DNA from: Diphasiastrum complanatum
Lineage: Eukaryota; Streptophyta; Lycopodiopsida; Lycopodiales; Lycopodiaceae
Direction: 5' to 3'
Length of the DNA: 64,000 bases
Assembly: GCA_029204225.1 (NCBI GenBank)
Contig: CM055112.1
Location: 27,085,321-27,149,320, forward strand
The position numbers and the translations under genes were made by a program. The notes beneath the pieces were generated by a model, which was not told the origin of the DNA, did not search any database, and saw only the letters and a program-made list of their open reading frames with translations. Positions within the stretch are counted from its first letter, which is position 1. Each line of letters begins with the position of its first letter. Of this stretch, positions 14,346 to 25,018 are shown in pieces.

Positions 14346-16120
14346 GAAATAAGACTTGTGTGAGCTTCTACAATGATCATGGCATCATTCACAGAAGGAC
14401 TACAGCCTACACACCGCAGCACAATGGTGTTGCAGAACGAAAGAATAGGACCCTGATGGAAGCTGCCAGATGCATGATGGCCTACTCGAAGGCTCCAAGG
14501 GCACTATGGGCTGAAGCAGTAGCTACAGCTGCATACGTCCAAAACAGGACAGGTAAGTCTGGTGTCACTCACACGACACCACACGAGTTATGGTGGGGTA
14601 GAAAGCCCAACTTGTCTCACATCAGAATCTTTGGTTGTGCATCTTATGCACATATTCCTGATAAGTTTCGAAGAAGCTTGATGAGAAAGCCGAGCAGAGA
14701 TTTTTGGTAGGTTATGACAACAACTCGTCATACTACATAGTCTACATGCCACACACGAACACTGTGAAAATAGTGAGAGATGTCAGATTTGATGAGAGCA
14801 TGACAATGGGCAATGATGATCCTGTCAGCTATGAAGTTCTGGAGAGACAGTACTATGACTTGCCGCCAGTGATAGAGGGAGCAGAGGACGAATACGAAAA
14901 CGAAGATTTTCAAGTCGTCTCTCATTCGAGTGACGAATCTGAAGACGAAAGATTCGAGAGGCAGCCTACTGCTACAGTTCCTGTAAACCAAGATGGTTCC
15001 GGACCTAGCAGAGCAGACAAAGGCAAAGGCATTGCTGTCCTAGGAGGATCTCCCAGAAGGTCGACAAGACCATGAAGAGTGTCAACAAGATATGTGCCAG
15101 GCAGCTCCGCTTCTATATCAGAGGCGTTCTGCGGATTCAGTGGCGAACCATAGACTTTTGAGAAAACGATTGAAAGTCCAAAAAAGGACAAATGGATCCA
15201 AGCCATGAACGAAGAGATGGAATCCATGAGGAAGAACAAGGTATGGACGTTGAGCCATTACCACATAAGCGCAAGATTGTCAAATGCAAATGGGTTTTAA
15301 GATCAAATACAGACTAGATGGGAATGTGAAGAAATACAAGACAAGACTGGTAGCGAAGGGATTTTCTCAGAGATATGGTATTGACTACTCTGAAATCTTC
15401 TCTCTTGTCATTAAGCATTTGTCCCTACTACTGTTATTTGCATATGCAGTAGCTTATGACCTCAGAATCCACATTGTGGACAAGAAGGCAACCTTCTTGC
15501 ATGGCAAACTGGATGAAGAGGTCTATATGGATCAACCCCCAGGATATGTCTCAAATTCACTTCCTAACTATGCATGTAGAATGCATAGAAGTATCTACGG
15601 TCTGAAACAATTAGCTCGACAATGGTACAAGAAGAAGGATCAAGCCCTGAAATCATTAGAATTCAAGCCACTGTTGGTTGAGTCCAATGTGTATGTCAGA
15701 GTCACAAAAAAGGGCAGATCATCATTGTGGCTATATATGTGGACGACACTCTGATACTTTGCAAGAGTGAGCAGTTGATTGCTGAAGTGAAAGGAGACAT
15801 CTCAAAACATTTCGAGATCGTGGATCTGGGAGAAGCCAGGTATTACCTTGGCTTGCAGATTGAAAGGGACTACGAGGAATGTAAGTTATACCTTCACCAG
15901 TCCAGATACACCCAAAGATCCTAGAGGATTTTGGTATGCTGAACTGTAAAGGAGCAAATACTCCAATGCTCGCAGGGACGGTGCTGACAAGCAATGACTG
16001 TCCGAAGACTGAGGAAGAGAGAGAACAGATGTAGTTCACATGTTACAGGAAGCTGATGTCCAGCGATCTCATCTGAACTCCATCCGAACTACTCGTGATT
16101 GTTTCGCTTTCGCGATTCAT
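14346..16120 (+). pseudogene. Copia F: integrase, linker and reverse transcriptase (copy 1)
   Basis: Eleven bases of the F zinc-knuckle region are joined by deletion to the integrase core at 14358 (HGIIHRRTTAYTPQHNGVAE, RKNRTLMEAA). Next come the integrase C-terminus (RKPNLSHIRIFGCASYAHI, to 14702), the acidic linker (14704-15075) and reverse transcriptase (15284-16039). The RT has RLVAKGFSQRYGIDYSEIFS, KKATFLHGKLDEEVYMDQPP and the catalytic YVDD at about 15737. A frameshift splits the RT near 15715. RNase H and most of the LTR are deleted. 16050-16120 is the end of the F LTR, joined to E. Compared with 42018-43318 and 39166-41379, the zinc knuckle, protease and first catalytic Asp are missing. 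Confidence 0.85.
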
Positions 16121-16205
16121 TTGTTGGCATCAAGAGATCACAAAGAGAAAGATCCGGGCCTAAGAGGCTTACATATGGAGATAAAGGCAAGCAAGTGGAG
16201 AAGGC
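16121..16205 (+). pseudogene. Copia E linker fragment (3' side of E::F chimera, copy 1)
   Basis: Encodes SQRERSGPKRLTYGDKGKQV, the integrase-to-RT linker of copia E, and matches the reverse complement of about 39070-39150. The F/E junction lies at the same place in both copies (beside TTTCGCGATTCATTtGTTGG in this one). Confidence 0.75.
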
Positions 16206-16708
16206 CAGATTTGGTGGAATCAGTTTAAAGACATGTATCCTTTTGGTATGGAAAAGACGTTCCAAATTCCGGTTTCTATATGTGATTCAGCTGATGTCCA
16301 CATTGTGTATAGGCCTTTAAATAAGAACCACCTTCATCATCTAATGATCGCATTTGCAAAAAAACCACATTCGGTTGACATAATTGCTGAACTTGTTCCA
16401 TATGATGTTAGAACAAGAAGAATGCTGAACAAAGATGAAATCAAAGAAGAAAGACTTCTCTCTTATAGATACTACATAATCTCGGGACAACATTCAATTA
16501 CGGCTGCAAGAAAGCTACTGGAAGTACCTCATTCTCCATCACATTTCCTGAAAATTTTTGGTCATAGAACATCTAGAATATTGTGTGCTCAAGATGCTAT
16601 TAGGTTTGTTAAGCTTTCAAGGACACAAAACGAATTGCTTCAAGCAGTGTTGAAGAAAACACCATATCAAGATGCACTTACTCAAGATCGTCAACAATGG
16701 GAGCATTA
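16206..16708 (+). pseudogene. ParB-like / methyltransferase-like / FCP1-like gene Q, first part
   Basis: An open frame reads MYPFGMEKTFQIPVSICDSA, then HSVDIIAELVPYD, KEERLLSYRYYIISGQHSIT and AARKLLE, and continues to DALTQDRQQWEHY at the element A insertion point. The YYIISGQHSITAARKLLE block resembles the GxHR-type motif of ParB-N/Srx domains, with Ser in place of Arg. The frame resumes after element A at 22872 (GCPAKPNTPQWIQSGW), so the gene is cut by a clean insertion. The true start is upstream of or at the junction with copia E and is not visible. The family is not firmly recognised. Confidence 0.6.
16704..16708. repeat. 5-bp target-site duplication of element A, left (CATTA)
   Basis: CATTA just before the LTR TG; exact partner at 22867-22871. 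Confidence 0.95.
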
Positions 16709-17390
16709 TGTAAAAATTACAGCAAATAAGGATCCTAAAACACTTGAAATGATGAGGGAAACAATAGATTATGATTTCATAAGATTAGCACAAGTTGAAC
16801 CATCAAAATCCATCAAAAATCTATGCTTGAACCTCACTAAATGGCCCAAATCCTTGAAGAAGGCTTCACACGTGTGAAAGTACGGCCTCCCACAGTCTGA
16901 GTACTGTACACCAGACCTACATTCAATCCTATAATCATTAGTAATCACAAGTACTCAAACAATTATGAACATAGAGAGCAATTGCACCATTATGAGAGAA
17001 AAAACATGAAATTGCTTGATTGATTTTGGTGAGATATCATCACCTATATATACAAGATCCATCACGGTTTTGGGCAGGTATGAGTAGCCCTAAACCTATC
17101 CCTAATGCTAATTTTGGTGGATCTTTCATCCCTACCAAGTTAGGGTTGGAATCTTGGAGATCCCTCAACAATGCAAAAATTACCAAAAATAGCTCCTATT
17201 TTTTCTCCCTTGTATCTAAGCATAATTTGGACTCATTCCAAAGGTTCTAACACTTAGGTCTACTTGATAACATCCTTATGAATGGAATCCTATGCTATTT
17301 GGCACGTGTGACAAGCCACATCATGACCATTTAACTATTTACAAGTCATATGACCAAAACTAGTCAAGCTAGAATTGTGAATTTTTAACA
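16709..17390 (-). repeat. Element A 3' LTR (682 bp)
   Basis: Starts TGTAAAAATTACAGC and ends GAATTTTTAACA. It appears identical to 22185-22866 and contains CACACGTGTG at 16867-16876. The 76-codon frame at 17020-17250 is inside the LTR, has an identical twin in the other LTR, and is not a gene. Confidence 0.95.
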
Positions 17391-17402
17391 CTCCTCCTCA
17401 CT
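17391..17402 (-). other. Element A polypurine tract
   Basis: Minus strand GTGAGGAGGAG directly upstream of the 3' LTR; plus-strand DNA synthesis primes here. Confidence 0.85.
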
Positions 17403-17404
17403 AT

Positions 17405-20400
17405 CTAGCTTGGTTCAATCATTGCTTTACTAATCACTCCAAGTGATGATCTGAACTTCATAAAAGGTGTCCTTTGAAGTGGTTTAGTAAGTAGATCAGC
17501 TACACATTCATTGCTTGGAACATGCTCCAAAGCAATCTCCTTGGCTTGCACCATTTCTCTCACAAAGTGATGGCATATCTCAATGTGCTTAGATCTTGCA
17601 TGGAAGATTGGGTTAGATGCAAGGTGTTGGGCTGATATATTGTCATTGTAGATGATTGGTGCCTCCTCTGAATCCATGATCTTTAGTTCCACCAATAATC
17701 TCTTGATCCAAAGTACCTCCTTTGTAGTGGTTGTCAAAGCTTTGTACTCGGCCTCAGTTGAAGATAGAGATATAGTTTCTTGCTTTTTTGAAAGCCATGA
17801 AACCACACCTTCTCCTATGAAAGTTGAATAGGCACTTGTTGATTTCCTATCCCTCTTGTCCCCTGCAAAATCTGAATCACTAAATGCATGAAGGTTAATC
17901 ACATCTCCTCTATATAGAATCCCAAAATCCAATGTACCCGAGATGTATCTTAGAATCCTCTTAGCCTTTTTCCAATGGATATTCAATGGCTTTTGCATGG
18001 ATTGGCTCAACCTACATACACTAAAGCTAAGATCTGGTCTAGTTATAGTGATCCACATTAAGGAACCTATAAGTTGCCTAAACAAAGTGATGTCCATGAA
18101 GGATCTTTCATCATCTTCATTTGGCACTTTTACATCTTGCTCCATTGGTGTGTCAACACTTTTGCATACTTCCATCTTAAACTTCTTCAAAAGACTTTGA
18201 GCATAGTTTACTTGACTTATAAAGATAAAATCAGACCCTCTAAGTACTTCTATGCCTAAGATGAAGTGAAGACACCCTAGATCTACCATCTTGAACTCTA
18301 AGGATAGATCTATCTTGATTTTTTCAATACCATCAACACTATTTCCACTAATGATGATGTCATCTACATAAATGAGTAAAAGTACAATACCAACATCATC
18401 AAACTTAATGTAAAGAGTGGGATCATATTCACTTTGAACAAAAGAAAGTGAAATAAGATAGCAATGTAGTCTTGAATTCCAAGATCTCGAGGCTTGCTTC
18501 AAGCCATAGATGCTTCTTTGGAGATGGCATACTTTGTTCTCCATTCCATGCTTGATGAACCCTTGTGGCTGCTCCATATAGATATCCTCTTCCAAAAAAC
18601 CATTCAAGAAAGCATTAGAGACATCCATTTGACATAGAATCCATCCAAAATGTGATGCAAGTGCAATGATTAGTCTTATTGTGACCATCTTGGCCACGGG
18701 TGCAAAAGTTTCCTCATAGTCTATCCCTCTCTCTTGAGCATAACCTTTTGCAACTAATCTTGCTTTATGTTTGTTAACACTCCCATTTGCATTCAACTTA
18801 AGCTTGAAGACCCACTTGCATCCTATTACATTCCTTTGAGGTCTCTCAACAAGCAACCAAGTTTCATTCTCAATCAAGGCATCATACTCATCCAACATAG
18901 CTTTATACCATTCTTTGGAGTTCAATGCATCTTCAACATTAGACGGTTCTTCAAAACTAGATAAAGCATAAGAAGTGGATGATATACCCTCAACTTGCTG
19001 TCCTTTGCCTTGATATGTGAGCCTTGATGGCTCCACTTTTGCCCTTGAAGATCTCCTTGGTGTGATAGGTGGGTTTGGTGCTTGCTCCTCCATGAGCTCC
19101 TCCTCAAAACCAAGATCTTGCTCCTCGGCCATCTTCTTCTTGATTGTTGGAGCACTTGAGCCTTCTTCAAGCATATGCATATGATGTTCATCAAAGATGA
19201 CATCCCTTGAAACAACAAATTTGTTCAAGGATGGGAGATAGACTTTGTAGCCCTTGCTTGAGCTTGCATATCCAAGCATGATCCCTCTTGTGGAAGATGG
19301 ATCCTCCTTGGTTCTTGTTTCCAATGGCACATGCACATAACATATACACCCAAAAACTTTCAAGTGATTAAGATTGGGTTTCTTTCCATACAACATCTCA
19401 TAAGGAGTTTTGCCTTCAATTGCTTTGCAAGACACTCTATTCATCAAGTAGTTTGCACATACAAGAGACTCACCCCAAAAGGATTTGGACAAACAAGCAT
19501 CTAATCTTAAAGCCTTAGAACATTCACATAATGTTCTATTCCTTCTTTCAGCAACTCCATTTTGTTGAGGAGTGTAAGGACAAGAAGTCTCTTTCTTGAT
19601 CCCTTCCTCCTCACAAAAGGCCTTGAACTCATTGGAGATGAATTCTCCACCATTGTCACTTCTAAGAATCTTGATGCTATGATTATGATGCTTTTCCACA
19701 AACAACTTGAACTTTACAAAAGTATCAAATACTTGAGACTTGAAGGAAAGTAAGAACACCCAACAATATCTTGAGTAGTCATCAATGAAGGTTAAAAACA
19801 TGGATGAACCTCCATTAGATTTGGTGCTAGCAATGTGCACATCCGAGTGTATGAGTTCAAGAGGATGAGATGACTTTGTGATGGAGTTAGGAAACACCTT
19901 CTTATGTGCCTTGGATAAGGCACAAGCTTCACAAACCTTGTCTTCCTTCCCAATAGACCTTGGTAGGCCTAAAGCATACTCCTCCTTGATCATAGCCTCC
20001 ATGGAACCCGAGTTGACATGTCCAAGTCTTTTGTGCCATAAAGTAAAGGTAGATATCTTGCTCTTCTCGGCCAACATGACAACATTAGTATCCACAAATG
20101 CATCCAACTTATAAAGTTTGCCAAGTCTAGTGCCCTTAGCCACTATCTTACCCTTCTTCTTGATGAAACATTCATTTGAAGCAAAGTCAACATTGAAACC
20201 ATTGTCTACCATTTGGCCAACACTTAGTAGATTCTTTGTTATTGTAGGAATGTACAAAACACCTTCTATGTTGATCTTTTTGGAAGATCCTAAGCAAAGG
20301 GGAATGCTACCAACTCCTTCAATCTTACAAGCTTCATCATTTGCTGTATAGATAGACTTTATAGGTCCATCATAAGATAAGAGAGAAGAGAAAAACTCCC

Positions 20401-21373
20401 TTTTACTAGTCATGTGTGAACTAGCACCCGAGTCAATCCACCAAGGATCTTCTCCTTTGAAGCTTGTTGAAGAAAATATGGACATCATGAGAGAGTCCTC
20501 ATGTGAACTCTCCTCCTCCTCCTCTTTGCTCATGTTGGCTTGGCTTTGATCTTGCTTCCTCTTGAAGCATTCCGAGGCATAATGCCCCATCTTGCTACAA
20601 TAGTAGCACTTCACCTTTGATTTGTCCTTCTTGACTTTGGTGGTTGATGGAGATGCCTTTGGGGGTCCTTCTTGATCCTCAAGCTTTGTAGACTTCTTGA
20701 ATGTTGATCCTTTGCCTTTGGACTTGCCTTTGCCTTTGGTGAAGAGAGCTTGGTCATCTCCACCTTGGATGGAAATCCTATCCATCCTCTCTTGCATTTG
20801 GCTCCTTCTTGATTCCTCGGCCATGAGCGTGCCTTGGAGTTCTTCAAGTATGGGTAGCTTACCCATAATTGCATATCCCTGAACCAAATTGTCAAATTCA
20901 AAGCTTAGTCCATTCAATATGAGTTGAACAAGCTCTTCATCCTTGATAGGGTCACCTATAAAGGCTAGCTCTTTGTTCAATTCCTTTACTCTTAGGACAA
21001 AAGTATGTGCACTCTCTCCTTTCTTTTGATAGCTTCTATAGATTTGATTCTTCAAAGCTAACATTCTAGTTTGGTTCTTGGATTCATAGACCTTTTGCAA
21101 AGTCTCCCAAGCATCTTGAGCTGAAGTGCAATCTCCTACCTCTCTTAAGAGTTCATTTGCAACATTCATTTTTATGCAATGTAGTGCAACATTGCACCTC
21201 TTGATGTATTTGGCTTTTTCTTGAGGATGAATAGGTTCACCCTCCTTACCATTTACAATTTCCATCAGATCTTGCATGATCATGATAGATTCCATTCTAA
21301 CTTTCCATATGGAATAGTTAGTTTTGTTGAGCCTTTCATTAGTATCCAAAAGATATGCATTTATAGATGCCAT
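17405..21373 (-). CDS. Element A gag-pol polyprotein, 1322 aa, intact
   Basis: One frame holds the full copia set in copia order. Gag (UBN2-type) is about 1-230, with a zinc knuckle at 256-269 (CYYCSKMGHYASEC: C256, C259, H264, C269). The protease has DSG at 314-316. The integrase zinc-binding region is WHKRLGH 446 to CEAC 484. Integrase catalytic residues are D511 (HSD), D573 (RSDNGGE) and E609 (GVAERRNRT). Reverse transcriptase has QMDVSNAFLNG at about 915-925 and YVDD at 1002-1005. RNase H is about 1190-1245 (SDSDFAGDKRDRKSTSAY, STEAEYKAL). The start is the ATG at 21373, about 800 bases after the primer site. There are no stops or frameshifts, unlike every other pol in this window. The protein makes virus-like particles, copies the RNA and integrates the DNA. 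The closest relatives here are copias E, G and O. Confidence 0.97.
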   Translation of the reverse strand: MASINAYLLDTNERLNKTNYSIWKVRMESIMIMQDLMEIVNGKEGEPIHPQEKAKYIKRCNVALHCIKMNVANELLREVGDCTSAQDAWETLQKVYESKNQTRMLALKNQIYRSYQKKGESAHTFVLRVKELNKELAFIGDPIKDEELVQLILNGLSFEFDNLVQGYAIMGKLPILEELQGTLMAEESRRSQMQERMDRISIQGGDDQALFTKGKGKSKGKGSTFKKSTKLEDQEGPPKASPSTTKVKKDKSKVKCYYCSKMGHYASECFKRKQDQSQANMSKEEEEESSHEDSLMMSIFSSTSFKGEDPWWIDSGASSHMTSKREFFSSLLSYDGPIKSIYTANDEACKIEGVGSIPLCLGSSKKINIEGVLYIPTITKNLLSVGQMVDNGFNVDFASNECFIKKKGKIVAKGTRLGKLYKLDAFVDTNVVMLAEKSKISTFTLWHKRLGHVNSGSMEAMIKEEYALGLPRSIGKEDKVCEACALSKAHKKVFPNSITKSSHPLELIHSDVHIASTKSNGGSSMFLTFIDDYSRYCWVFLLSFKSQVFDTFVKFKLFVEKHHNHSIKILRSDNGGEFISNEFKAFCEEEGIKKETSCPYTPQQNGVAERRNRTLCECSKALRLDACLSKSFWGESLVCANYLMNRVSCKAIEGKTPYEMLYGKKPNLNHLKVFGCICYVHVPLETRTKEDPSSTRGIMLGYASSSKGYKVYLPSLNKFVVSRDVIFDEHHMHMLEEGSSAPTIKKKMAEEQDLGFEEELMEEQAPNPPITPRRSSRAKVEPSRLTYQGKGQQVEGISSTSYALSSFEEPSNVEDALNSKEWYKAMLDEYDALIENETWLLVERPQRNVIGCKWVFKLKLNANGSVNKHKARLVAKGYAQERGIDYEETFAPVAKMVTIRLIIALASHFGWILCQMDVSNAFLNGFLEEDIYMEQPQGFIKHGMENKVCHLQRSIYGLKQASRSWNSRLHCYLISLSFVQSEYDPTLYIKFDDVGIVLLLIYVDDIIISGNSVDGIEKIKIDLSLEFKMVDLGCLHFILGIEVLRGSDFIFISQVNYAQSLLKKFKMEVCKSVDTPMEQDVKVPNEDDERSFMDITLFRQLIGSLMWITITRPDLSFSVCRLSQSMQKPLNIHWKKAKRILRYISGTLDFGILYRGDVINLHAFSDSDFAGDKRDRKSTSAYSTFIGEGVVSWLSKKQETISLSSTEAEYKALTTTTKEVLWIKRLLVELKIMDSEEAPIIYNDNISAQHLASNPIFHARSKHIEICHHFVREMVQAKEIALEHVPSNECVADLLTKPLQRTPFMKFRSSLGVISKAMIEPS

Positions 21374-22172
21374 CTAGTCTCCTAATCAAGGACTTGACAC
21401 AAATGAAAGTTACTTCTATTGATTTGATTGAAGGTCTACCTTATCCCACTTCTTAGGGACCTGAAAAGATCAGTAATAGACTTCCTATAAAGATCTAAGA
21501 ATGATCTCTAACAAAATCAAATCATAGAATACTAGAAACAATGCACTTGCTTGATTGAAGTAGACAATACTAGTAGAATTGCCCCTCTTTCTATAAAGAA
21601 CATTAAAGCTTCCAAATGATCTGATAAAGAGTGAATTTCAGCAACCTAATATACTTCCAAAATCACTTGTAAAAGATCTAAATGGAACTTAATGAGGATG
21701 CAACACAATCTACTATCCAATCACAAGCAAAAAATGATCAAAATTGATGAAAAATTGATCTAATTTGGTGCATAAGTCAAGCAATGGTTGGACTGAACCT
21801 AAATCACTTTAGGAGGTGCCTACTACACCTTAGAACAGCCTTTAAGAGTCCCCAAAACTCTGATCTTCCCTCTCCTTGAATGCTAGAAAGCCTTCTCTAT
21901 GAAATCACCTCCAAAACTCGCTTAGAAATCAATGCTTGGAGCAAGCAAAACTTGCTATCTTGGTAATGTGAATTGAATTCAACTTTGCCTCTGGTTTTAG
22001 ACACCTAAACACCTGCAAATGAAGTCACACAACACCAATCTCCAATGTATTTGACTCACTTTGAGTTCTAGAATCAATACTAGATGCTAAGATCCAATCT
22101 ACACAAGATTTAGATCAAAAATTGTGATAAAATTGAATGCAAACCAAGGATTTAGCTCATTTCAGCCTTTAG
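21374..22172 (-). other. Element A 5' untranslated leader
   Basis: About 800 bases between the primer site and the gag ATG. No conserved frame was seen. This is where packaging signals would be expected, but none can be pointed to. Confidence 0.7.
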
Positions 22173-22184
22173 GCTCTGATACCA
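22173..22184 (-). other. Element A primer binding site (tRNA-iMet type)
   Basis: Plus strand GCTCTGATACCA, that is TGGTATCAGAGC on the minus strand, directly next to the 5' LTR. It is complementary to the 3' end of plant initiator methionine tRNA, as in most plant copia elements. Confidence 0.92.
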
Positions 22185-22866
22185 TGTAAAAATTACAGCA
22201 AATAAGGATCCTAAAACACTTGAAATGATGAGGGAAACAATAGATTATGATTTCATAAGATTAGCACAAGTTGAACCATCAAAATCCATCAAAAATCTAT
22301 GCTTGAACCTCACTAAATGGCCCAAATCCTTGAAGAAGGCTTCACACGTGTGAAAGTACGGCCTCCCACAGTCTGAGTACTGTACACCAGACCTACATTC
22401 AATCCTATAATCATTAGTAATCACAAGTACTCAAACAATTATGAACATAGAGAGCAATTGCACCATTATGAGAGAAAAAACATGAAATTGCTTGATTGAT
22501 TTTGGTGAGATATCATCACCTATATATACAAGATCCATCACGGTTTTGGGCAGGTATGAGTAGCCCTAAACCTATCCCTAATGCTAATTTTGGTGGATCT
22601 TTCATCCCTACCAAGTTAGGGTTGGAATCTTGGAGATCCCTCAACAATGCAAAAATTACCAAAAATAGCTCCTATTTTTTCTCCCTTGTATCTAAGCATA
22701 ATTTGGACTCATTCCAAAGGTTCTAACACTTAGGTCTACTTGATAACATCCTTATGAATGGAATCCTATGCTATTTGGCACGTGTGACAAGCCACATCAT
22801 GACCATTTAACTATTTACAAGTCATATGACCAAAACTAGTCAAGCTAGAATTGTGAATTTTTAACA
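22185..22866 (-). repeat. Element A 5' LTR (682 bp)
   Basis: Same length as the 3' LTR, and no difference was seen by eye. Carries CACACGTGTG at 22343-22352. Promoter of the element, reading leftward. Confidence 0.95.
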
Positions 22867-22871
22867 CATTA
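22867..22871. repeat. 5-bp target-site duplication of element A, right (CATTA)
   Basis: Exact partner of 16704-16708. Confidence 0.95.
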
Positions 22872-24700
22872 TGGCTGCCCAGCAAAGCCGAACACTCCAC
22901 AGTGGATACAAAGTGGATGGTATGTCTAATTTTTGTTATTTGATTATAAGGGTTTTGTTTTGTGTTTTTGAAATTTGTAGATTAATGTTATTAAGTATGT
23001 AATATATTTTATTTTACTATGTAAATTAATCCTTTTGTCTGATGTCTTGTGTAGGAATTTATTGATACGGTTAAAGTAACAATGAAAAAAATAAGCATTA
23101 AGCATGATATGCATATGATCCTTTGTGAGAGATCTTTGTTCGATAGATGGATTACAATTATGGACAACTATGTTGCTGGACAACTGGCAGGCATTACTGG
23201 AAATTTGTGTTTGTTGCGTTTTGAAAAAGACGGTGACAAAATACAGGCCGACGGAACCACACCTCTCAGTGCTCAGTGCGTTTCGTTGTATTCAAGGTTT
23301 GATGGAAGCTGAAATATACAAGATACAAGATCAAATCCTTCGAGGTAGAATTCTTTTGAAGAGAATAAAAACTCTAAAAGACCACGAGGACATGGAGGAT
23401 GTTGCTCTCAAGTACAAATATAACAAGGTTTTGAAAAGTGTCATATGTGACTTTTTGGGAAGTATTTTGGGCAATAAGAACTTAGTGTATGACGAAGTAG
23501 AGAGAAAGTATGGAATACAAGAAAGTACATACAAAAAAATGTACAATTGTAGTGTTGAGTGGATGAAAAAGGCTATCAACAAAACAAAAAAGGAAGCAAA
23601 ATTGCCAGAAACTGTGCAAACAGACTTACGATTGGCCTATGCTAGGGTGTCTGGAATACAACAATGCACTCTTGAAAAACCATGGAAAATATGTAATGCT
23701 GGACCTATGCTATCATGTTTTACTGAAGTGGTTGCAGCTTGTGGCAAAGGCAACGACATCGGCTTGGTTATCTTAGACACAACCTCACAAGGAAAAGATG
23801 TCGAATGAACAATAGAGTCATTCAAAAGGTTGGTTGATTGTATTGCGAATATCCACTCAGGTGATTCATATGTTCTTATTGTGTTTGTTCCATGTGGTCC
23901 TTCGTTGTATCATCTAGAAAACACCTTGAAACACATAGTAGGTTTATTTTCTATACAATATGGATCATATACCAAGGGAAACATGCATACTACAAAGTAT
24001 ATTCTCAGTCATGATATTTGTATAGTTATGGCATTCATATCCAAGACAGAAGAAAAGAAAGATTGGAAAGGTTTAATAGATATTGGTGGCAATCAAATGC
24101 CATCCATTATCCACCAGAAAGTTAAAGATGATGCTGATGAAGACACTATGGCCGATGCGGAGTTGTTGGAAGAAAAATCAACCAATTTTTGATAAGCCAA
24201 TTCTTTATGAACAATGTCACCTTGTTGGAGGAGGAATAATCAAATATCCTAAGGATCGTCAACTGTATGTCAATGTATCATTTTGTCCCAAAGGAAAAGT
24301 GGTAATCGATGCTTATACTAGAGGATATGGTATGAGAGAAGCATTACGAAATGAAAGAAATACAATCACCTTTGTAAATAGCTCATGTGAAAAAGATTTT
24401 CTTGAGGGCTATTGTTCTATGATGGTTGATGTTCTTTCAGAAGTCAAAATTTTTTATAGAAGTGCAAGTTTGCATGAGGACCTCAATAAGGATAATATCA
24501 CAATAGATAATGCATAGGAAAAACTTTCTGAAGACTTTTTGAAATCATTGGATCAAGCATCACAAGCTCTCCAAGTTTACGATATCCAAAAAGATACTTT
24601 GTATGAAGATCCAAATATCAATGCTAGTAGAGAATTTTCTGTGGAGGCCAATATACCTATGGGCATTTCACAACAATCACTACAAGAAAACAGGTAGATA
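22872..24700 (+). pseudogene. Gene Q, middle part: HTH-like and DNA methyltransferase-like region
   Basis: Continues the frame cut at 16708. A GT donor (ATGGTATGT near 22919) and an AG acceptor (TTGTGTAG at 23054) suggest a 135-base intron. Next come FIDTVKVTMKKISIKHDMHM, a frameshift near 23170, KYNKVLKSVICDFLGSILGN, and a helix-turn-helix-like stretch (VYDEVERKYGIQESTYKKMY). GLVILDTTSQGKDVE, stop, TIESFKRLVDCIANI resembles the region around the DPPY motif of N4/N6 amino-DNA methyltransferases, with DPP replaced by DTT. GKVVIDAYTRGYGMREAL (about 24297) resembles the AdoMet-binding motif I, also degraded. There are frameshifts near 23170 and 24190 and stops at 23806 and 24516. The methyltransferase reading is an inference from motif order and spacing; key residues are lost. 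Confidence 0.5.
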
Positions 24701-25018
24701 CATAGTTAGCGGGAACTACGATAAGAGACAAAATAAATTTCTTTTTGATTACGTTGTTTATGTTCAATATTTTCATTATATTGGACAAGGACGATAATAT
24801 GAATTTGTTTTTTGAGCTACAAGATTAATATTCACTATTTATTGGTTCAATTATTGTTGGTTTCTTTAAAGTATTAACTTGACTTCTTCTCCTTTATAAT
24901 ACACGTAGCACTTTGAATTATAATCTTAACTATACATTCTAAAATTTCACAAAGTTAAAACTCACAATTTAAACGATCTTTTAAAATTTACTTTATGATG
25001 ATAACATGTATATTATCT
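24701..25018. other. Probable intron or decayed spacer of gene Q
   Basis: AT-rich stretch after a possible donor (AACAGGTAGATAC at about 24690) and before a possible acceptor (TTATCTTAG at 25021). No coding similarity was seen inside it. Confidence 0.35.

Larger units (their letters stand above)
16709..22866 (-). mobile_element. Element A: complete Ty1/copia retrotransposon, 6158 bp
   Basis: Two 682-bp LTRs with TG..CA termini, no mismatch seen between them by eye, a CATTA duplication on both sides, a tRNA-iMet primer site, a polypurine tract, and one uninterrupted 1322-codon gag-pol frame. The element is on the minus strand inside gene Q. LTRs are identical when an element inserts, so this copy is very recent. 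All catalytic motifs are present, so it may be autonomous. Expression has not been shown. Confidence 0.95.

Noticed and set aside
17020-17250. 76-codon frame present twice (also 22496-22726)
   Set aside because: Lies inside both LTRs of element A; its identity reflects LTR identity, not a duplicated gene.
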